Of a stretch of DNA of 64,000 nt, positions 58,801-64,000 are shown in pieces (the stretch's first letter is position 1; each line of letters starts with the position of its first letter). The notes beneath the pieces are model-generated. The model saw only the letters and a program-made list of their open reading frames with translations. It searched no databases and was not told where the DNA came from. Location of the stretch: assembly GCF_019059575.1 (NCBI RefSeq), contig NW_024881613.1, positions 310,001 through 374,000 on the forward strand. Reading direction: 5' to 3'. Both the position numbers and the translations under genes were made by a program. This DNA is from Amphibalanus amphitrite. Lineage: Eukaryota > Arthropoda > Thecostraca > Balanomorpha > Balanidae.

Positions 58801-59195
58801 CATCGAAAACCATTTTCATCAAGGTCAAACTTCAAGGTGAAATTCAAGGTCAAAGGACGGGGAACTGAAAAAGTGCCACTAAATATTGTCCGATTTTCAA
58901 AATTTTGGCATCAAAATGTAGCGCGTGCAAAGTTCTAGCCGCACATCGAAAACCATTTTCATCAAGGTCAAATTTCAAGGTCAAATTCAAGGTCAAAGGA
59001 CGGGGAACTGAAAAAGTGCCACTAAATATTGTCCGATTTTCAAAATTTTGGCACCAAAATGTAGCGCGTGCAAAGTTCTAGCCGCACATCGAAAACCATT
59101 TTCATCAAGGTCAAACTTCAAGGTCAAATTCAAGGTCAAAGGACGGGGAACTGAAAAAGTGCCACTACATATTGTCCGATTTTCAAAATTTGACC
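55860..59195 (+). repeat. 143-bp satellite units, left arm
   Basis: The unit order is GCAAAGTTCTAGCCGCACAT, CGAAAACCATTTTCATCAAGG, three TCAAGGTCA motifs, GGACGGGGAACTGAAAAAG, TTGTCCGAT, TTTTGGCACCAAAATGTAGC. Successive units start 142-143 bases apart and are nearly identical. All units open the same short frames, which are not genes. Confidence 0.95.
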
Positions 59196-62100
59196 TTGAA
59201 TTTGGCCTTGAAGTTTGACCTTGATGAAAATGGTTTTCGATGTGCGGCTAGAACTTTGCACGCGCTACATTTTGGTGCCAAAATTTTGAAAATCGGACAA
59301 TATTTAGTGGCACTTTTTCAGTTCCCCGTCCTTTGACCTTGAATTTGACCTTGAAGTGTGACCTTGATGAAAATGGTTTTCGATGTGCGGCTAGAACTTT
59401 GCACGCGCTACATTTTGGTGCCAAAATTTTGAAAATCGGACAATATTTAGTGGCACTTTTTCAGTTCCCCATCCTTTGACCTTGAATTTGACCTTGAAGG
59501 TCAAGGTTTAGGGGTGAATGGATTCAATTTTCGTGATCCTCATGGTCCAATTGACCTTGGACGAGATTTTGGCTAAAATCGGTGCTCGTCGCTGGAAAAG
59601 TCGCTGGTGACGTAGCATTTTTAAAGTTCCCCGTCCTTTGACCTTGAATTTGACCTTGAAGTTTGACATTGATGATAATGGTTTTCGATGTGCGGCTAGA
59701 ACTTTGCACGCGCTACATTTTGGTGCCAAAATTTTGAAGATCGGACAATATTTAGTGGCACTTTTTCAGTTCCCCGTCCTTTGACCTTGAATTTGACCTT
59801 GAAGTTTGACCTTGATGAAAATGGTTTTCGATGTGCGGCTAGAACTTTGCACGCGCTACATTTTGGTGCCAAAATTTTGAAAATCGGACAATATTTAGTG
59901 GCACTTTTTCAGTTCCCCGTCCTTTGACCTTGAATTCGACCTTGAAGATCAAGGTTTAGGGGTGAATGGGTTCGATTTTCGTGATCCTCATGGTCCAATT
60001 GACCTTGGACGAGGTTTTGGCTAAAATCGGTGCTCGTCGCTGGAAAAGTCGCTGGTGACGTAGCATTTTTAAAGTTCCCCGTCCTTTGACCTTGAATTTG
60101 ACCTTGAAGTTTGACCTTGATGAAAATGGTTTTCGATGTGCGGCTAGAACTTTGCACGCGCTACATTTTGGTGCCAAAATTTTGAAGATCGGACAATATT
60201 TAGTGGCACTTTTTCAGTTCCCCGTCCTTTGACCTTGAATTTGACCTTGAAGTTTGACCTTGATGAAAATGGTTTTCGATGTGCGGCTAGAACTTTGCAC
60301 GCGCTACATTTTGGTGCCAAAATTTTGAAGATCGGACAATATCTAGTGGCCTTTTTTCAGTTCCCCGTCCTTTGACCTTGAATTTGACCTTGAAGTTTGA
60401 CCTTGATGAAAATGGTTTTCGATGTGCGGCTAGAACTTTGCACGCGCTACATTTTGGTGCCAAAATTTTGAAGATCGGACAATATCTAGTGGCTTTTTTT
60501 CAGTTCCCCGTCCTTTGACCTTGAATTTGACCTTGAAGTTTGACCTTGATGAAAATGGTTTTCGATGTGCGGCTAGAACTTTGCACGCACTACATTTTGG
60601 TGCCAAAATTTTGAAGATCGGACAATATCTAGTGGCACTTTTTCAGTTCCCCGTCCTTTGACCTTGAATTTGACCTTGAATTTGACCTTGAAGTTTGACC
60701 TTGATGAAAATGGTTTTCGATGTGCGGCTAGAACTTTGCACGCGCTACATTTTGGTGCCAAAATTTTGAAAATCGGACAATATTTAGTGGCACTTTTTCA
60801 GTTCCCCGTCCTTTGACCTTGAATTTGACCTTAAAGTTTGACCTTGATGAAAATGGTTTTCGATGTGCGGCTAGAACTTAGCACGCGCTACATTTTGGTG
60901 CCAAAATTTTGAAGATCGGACAATATTTAGTGGCACTTTTTCAGTTCCCCGTCCTTTGACCTTGAATTTGACCTTGAAGTTTGACCTTGATGAAAATGGT
61001 TTTCGATGTGCGGCTAGAACTTTGCACGCGCTACATTTTGGTGCCAAAATTTTGAAAATCGGACAATATTTAGTGGCACTTTTTCAGTTCCCCGTCCTTT
61101 GACCTTGAATTTGACCTTGAAGGTCAAGGTTTAGGGGTGAATGGGTTCGATTTTCGTGATCCTCATGGTCCAATTGACCTTGGACGAGGTTTTGGCTAAA
61201 ATCGGTGCTCGTCGCTGGAAAAGTCGCTGGTGACGTAGCATTTTTAAAGTTCCCCGTCCTTTGACCTTGAATTTGACCTTGAAGTTTGACCTTGATGAAA
61301 ATGGTTTTCGATGTGCGGCTAGAACTTTGCACGCGCTACATTTTGGTGCCAAAATTTTGAAGATCGGACAATATTTAGTGGCACTTTTTCAGTTCCCCGT
61401 CCTTTGACCTTGAATTTGACCTTGAAGTTTGACCTTGATGAAAATGGTTTTCGATGTGCGGCTAGAACTTTGCACGCGCTACATTTTGGTGCCAAAATTT
61501 TGAAGATCGGACAATATCTAGTGGCCTTTTTTCAGTTCCCCGTCCTTTGGCCTTGAATTTGACCTTGAAGTTTGACCTTGATGAAAATGGTTTTCGATGT
61601 GCGGCTAGAACTTTGCACGCGCTACATTTTGGTGCCAAAATTTTGAAGATCGGACAATATCTAGTGGCACTTTTTCAGGTCCCCGTCCTTTGACCTTGAA
61701 TTTGACCTTGAAGTTTGACCTTGATGAAAATGGTTTTCGATGTGCGGCTAGAACTTTGCACGCGCTACATTTTGGTGCCAAAATTTTGAAAATCGGACAA
61801 TATTTAGTGGCACTTTTTCAGTTCCCCGTCCTTTGACCTTGAATTTGACCTTGAAGTTTGACCTTGATGAAAATGGTTTTCGATGTGCGGCTAGAACTTT
61901 GCACGCGCTACATTTTGGTGCCAAAATTTTGAAGATCGGACAATATTTAGTGGCACTTTTTCAGTTCCCCGTCCTTTGACCTTGAATTTGACCTTGAAGT
62001 TTGACCTTGATGAAAATGGTTTTCGATGTGCGGCTAGAACTTTGCACGCGCTACATTTTGGTGCCAAAATTTTGAAGATCGGACAATATCTAGTGGCACT

Positions 62101-62400
62101 TTTTCAGTTCCCCGTCCTTTGACCTTGAATTTGACCTTGAAGTTTGACCTTGATGAAAATGGTTTTCGATGTGCGGCTAGAACTTTGCACGCGCTACATT
62201 TTGGTGCCAAAATTTTGAAATTCGGACAATATTTAGTGGCACTTTTACAGTTCCCCGTCCTTTGACCTTGAATTTGACCTTGAAGTTTGACCTTGATGAA
62301 AGTGGTTTTCGATGTGCGGCTAGAACTTTGCACGCGCTACATTTTGGTGCCAAAATTTTGAAAATCGGACAATATTTAGTGGCACTTTTTCAGTTCCCCG
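59196..62400 (-). repeat. 143-bp satellite units, right arm (inverted)
   Basis: This is the same unit in the opposite orientation. The switch at about 59,196 falls in CAAAATT|TGACC, between two half units. One unit near 60,665-60,690 has a fourth TGACCTTGAATT block, a 12-13 base expansion. Confidence 0.95.
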
Positions 62401-62569
62401 TCCTTTGACCTTGAATTTGACCTTGAAGGTCAAGGTTTAGGGGTGAATGGGTTCGATTTTCGTGATCCTCATGGTCCAATTGACCTTGGACGAGGTTTTG
62501 GCTAAAATCGGTACTCGTCGCTGGAAAAGTCGCTGGCGACGTCGCCAGCTTCACGGACATGATCATATT

Positions 62570-63250
62570 ATACTTTATATACCGTTCTGTTATTTATGGG
62601 GAAAAAAACGAATAAATGCTACACATATTCTCTGGTGGTTCATGAATGTGTGCATAAAATGTTAAAATGTCCCGAGAGTTATTCTCAACCGTCTTGTTGC
62701 CGTTACCTGTTTCTGTTTTGTGCAGTGTTTCCATTTGTCATCGCCAGTAGATCAGTGCCTGTTGCCATGCCACATTCCAGGCTGGCCCTACTCTATCATG
62801 GAGCTGAAACGGATTCTTGTGCCAGCGGTGCTATCAGGGAAATGTTTGGAAATAACTGATCAAACATTGGGTCACAGCTGTGAACGTGCGGCTGATCCGG
62901 ACGGTCGAATCTTCAGACCGCACTGAGTGGAGGCTATTAGGACGTCATGTTGGACTGAAACTGCAGGCCTGCAGTCGTTGCTGTTCGGTAAATGTTCCAT
63001 AATACACTATGCACTACTTGCATCATTCCGCGAAATGCTGTTGACTGCATGTGACAGCCCATGTGGCAGAGAACTATCGATTGTGTTTTGCACGACATTG
63101 CACTTTGCACTAAAAGCAGTGACGATCCCCATCAACTCTGTGCCTTTGCGATTATACCAACAGCCCTAAAAAACACGTTATTTTGTAAGGAGCAGTCCTG
63201 TTTTCACCGATGCAACTGCATGTTCCTTCTGCCGCCCCTCACTCTCCTCA
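62570..63250. other. Unassigned stretch after the foldback
   Basis: No repeat family or known protein was recognised. Open frames on the plus strand look like chance. Confidence 0.4.
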
Positions 63251-63660
63251 GCAGCAGGGTCGGGACCGGTGTCTCCTACCCTGCACCGGCCACCTGGTGC
63301 ACACCATGCTGCATGAGAGCGGCGCTAACGAACCGCCGCGCCGGCCGGCCGCGTGCGCCGTGCCGCGCCCCTCGCAGTGTCACGTGATTAATTACCTCGA
63401 ACAACAGGCCACCGGACACTCCCCGGGCCAGGAGCGGGACCGACGACCGCTCAGGTGCATCTCACGGCCCCGCCAGCGCGGCGGTGCCCCGAGCCGCTCT
63501 TCAGTGGCGGACCCCGGGACGGCCCGTGAATGGCGCATGGCCAGTGACGTCACACAGCCGATCGGTCAACAGCCAGTGACGTCATCAGGCTGGTCGGAGA
63601 ATGTGGCCGTAATTAGGACAGTTGCAGACCGCGCGTGGTCTGCGGAGCGAGATCTATGAG
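63250..63660 (+). other. GC-rich open stretch with possible exon
   Basis: A frame between a CTCCTCAGCAG acceptor-like site (about 63,257) and a GTGCAT donor-like site (about 63,461) reads C-T-G-H-L-V-H-T-M-L-H, then A-A-C-A-V-P-R-P-S-Q-C-H-V-I-N-Y-L. It faintly resembles the C-terminal knot of TGF-beta ligands (H-x-x-V-Q-T-L, then C-C-V-P), but the second Cys of the pair and the final C-G-C are absent. The frame runs on to TGA at about 63,659. Treat it as unassigned. Confidence 0.15.
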
Positions 63661-64000
63661 AAAGGTCCCGCTTGATCAAAGTGATATACCTACATTGACT
63701 TACCGGGTTTCTTACCAAGAACGCTAGGGAGATATGAATTAAATAAGCTTCGAAACGTAATTAATTCGATGCATTAAAAGAGAAACCAATGGTCAATTGT
63801 GATTTAGGTAATGAAGGCTCCATTCAGACTCTAGATCAGCTCCATTCAGCTGTAATGCAAAGCTTTTACCTCTCAGTCCTCCTCTACGTGTAGCCTTTTG
63901 TTTCGATACTGTTTTGCGGATACCTACTCGTATATTTTCAGAAGCGGAAGCAGTTCATTCGTCATATGTAGCTCCAATGCACGCTTGCAGAACCAGGATT
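63661..64000. other. Unassigned right edge
   Basis: A/T-rich sequence with no recognised feature. Confidence 0.4.

Larger units (their letters stand above)
55663..62560. mobile_element. 6.9-kb foldback element built of 143-bp tandem units
   Basis: The ends ATGTCCGTGAAG and CTTCACGGACAT are inverted and flanked by a 9-base direct duplication GATCATATT (55,654-55,662 and 62,561-62,569). The left arm (to about 59,195) has 21 units and the right arm 19 units, by hand count, of a 143-bp repeat in opposite orientation, with no spacer at the centre. A terminal module of about 130 bases (GCGACTTTTCCAGCGACGAG and on) occurs at both ends and again inside both arms. No transposase frame exists. The structure matches Drosophila FB-type Foldback elements (long tandem-repeat arms, 9-base duplication). 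Confidence 0.93.

Noticed and set aside
55860-62400. Regular repeats considered as a CRISPR array
   Set aside because: Units are contiguous with no unique spacers, and the sequence is from an intron-containing genome.
55555-62665. Many near-identical 60-100-codon frames in the foldback
   Set aside because: Each is the same reading of the 143-bp unit or the terminal module. The pattern follows repeat period and not codon constraint.
1-64000. tRNA or rRNA genes
   Set aside because: Scanning for box B (GGTTCRANNCC) with a cloverleaf and for conserved rRNA blocks gave nothing convincing by eye; a covariance-model search would be decisive.

Overview
The window looks like intron- and transposon-rich DNA from an invertebrate animal, most likely an arthropod and perhaps a crustacean; the species guess is weak. 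The evidence is short exons joined by GT-AG introns in matching phase, a Cys-loop receptor and a DPY30 homologue, no bacterial-style operons, and a very high density of non-autonomous DNA transposons. Most long open frames are chance readings of repeats. The real genes are split into exons mostly under 260 bp.

Genes. (1) The minus strand from about 24,123 down to 1,174 carries a Cys-loop ligand-gated ion channel subunit. Eleven coding exons were found by matching splice sites and phases: signal peptide, extracellular strands, Cys-loop, M1, M2, M3 and M4. Two stretches are unresolved: a C-loop exon between 12,650 and 11,813, and the M3-M4 loop between 3,544 and about 1,362. The gene is about 23 kb long because its introns are packed with transposons. 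(2) The plus strand from 39,962 to 40,922 carries a three-exon DPY30 homologue (COMPASS/MLL histone methyltransferase core subunit). (3) A possible two-exon micro-gene lies head-to-head with it on the minus strand (38,273 to 37,928). (4) Weak exon candidates lie at 28,400-29,210 and 63,250-63,460.

Repeats, region by region. 1.8-3.0 kb: TTAA-flanked element rich in TGACCT. 5.6-7.6 kb: foldback element with an 8-bp target duplication and a TA-flanked element nested inside. 8.1-9.3 and 24.5-25.7 kb: two copies of one 1.2-kb TA-flanked element. 10.3-11.5 kb: a TA-flanked relative. 13.1-14.1 kb: TTAA element. 15.0-17.7 kb: TTAA element holding a mariner-like element, which holds another TTAA element. 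20.6-23.4 kb: two more copies of that last family, one split by a different TTAA element. 27.0-27.7, 42.1-44.0 and 44.1-45.0 kb: three copies of an E-box-rich element. 28-29.8 kb: small elements. 29.86-32.23 kb: foldback with a 9-bp target duplication. 32.3-37.0 kb: TGACCT-rich element split by a TA element and by a hAT-like element full of minisatellite. 38.3-39.3 kb: TTAA element. 45.6-46.8 kb: TTAA element. 50.3-53.2 kb: tandem 1.44-kb unit with (CCCTA)n arrays. 54.0-55.4 kb: second hAT-like element. 55.66-62.56 kb: 6.9-kb foldback whose arms are about 40 copies of a 143-bp unit, each with three TCAAGGTCA motifs, flanked by a 9-bp target duplication.

The most unusual theme is that several transposon families unrelated by their ends (TTAA-type, TA-type, foldback) carry dense AGGTCA/TGACCT nuclear-receptor half-sites, and some share one internal cassette. 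Several insertions can be dated relative to each other because empty and filled versions of the same site occur in the window.
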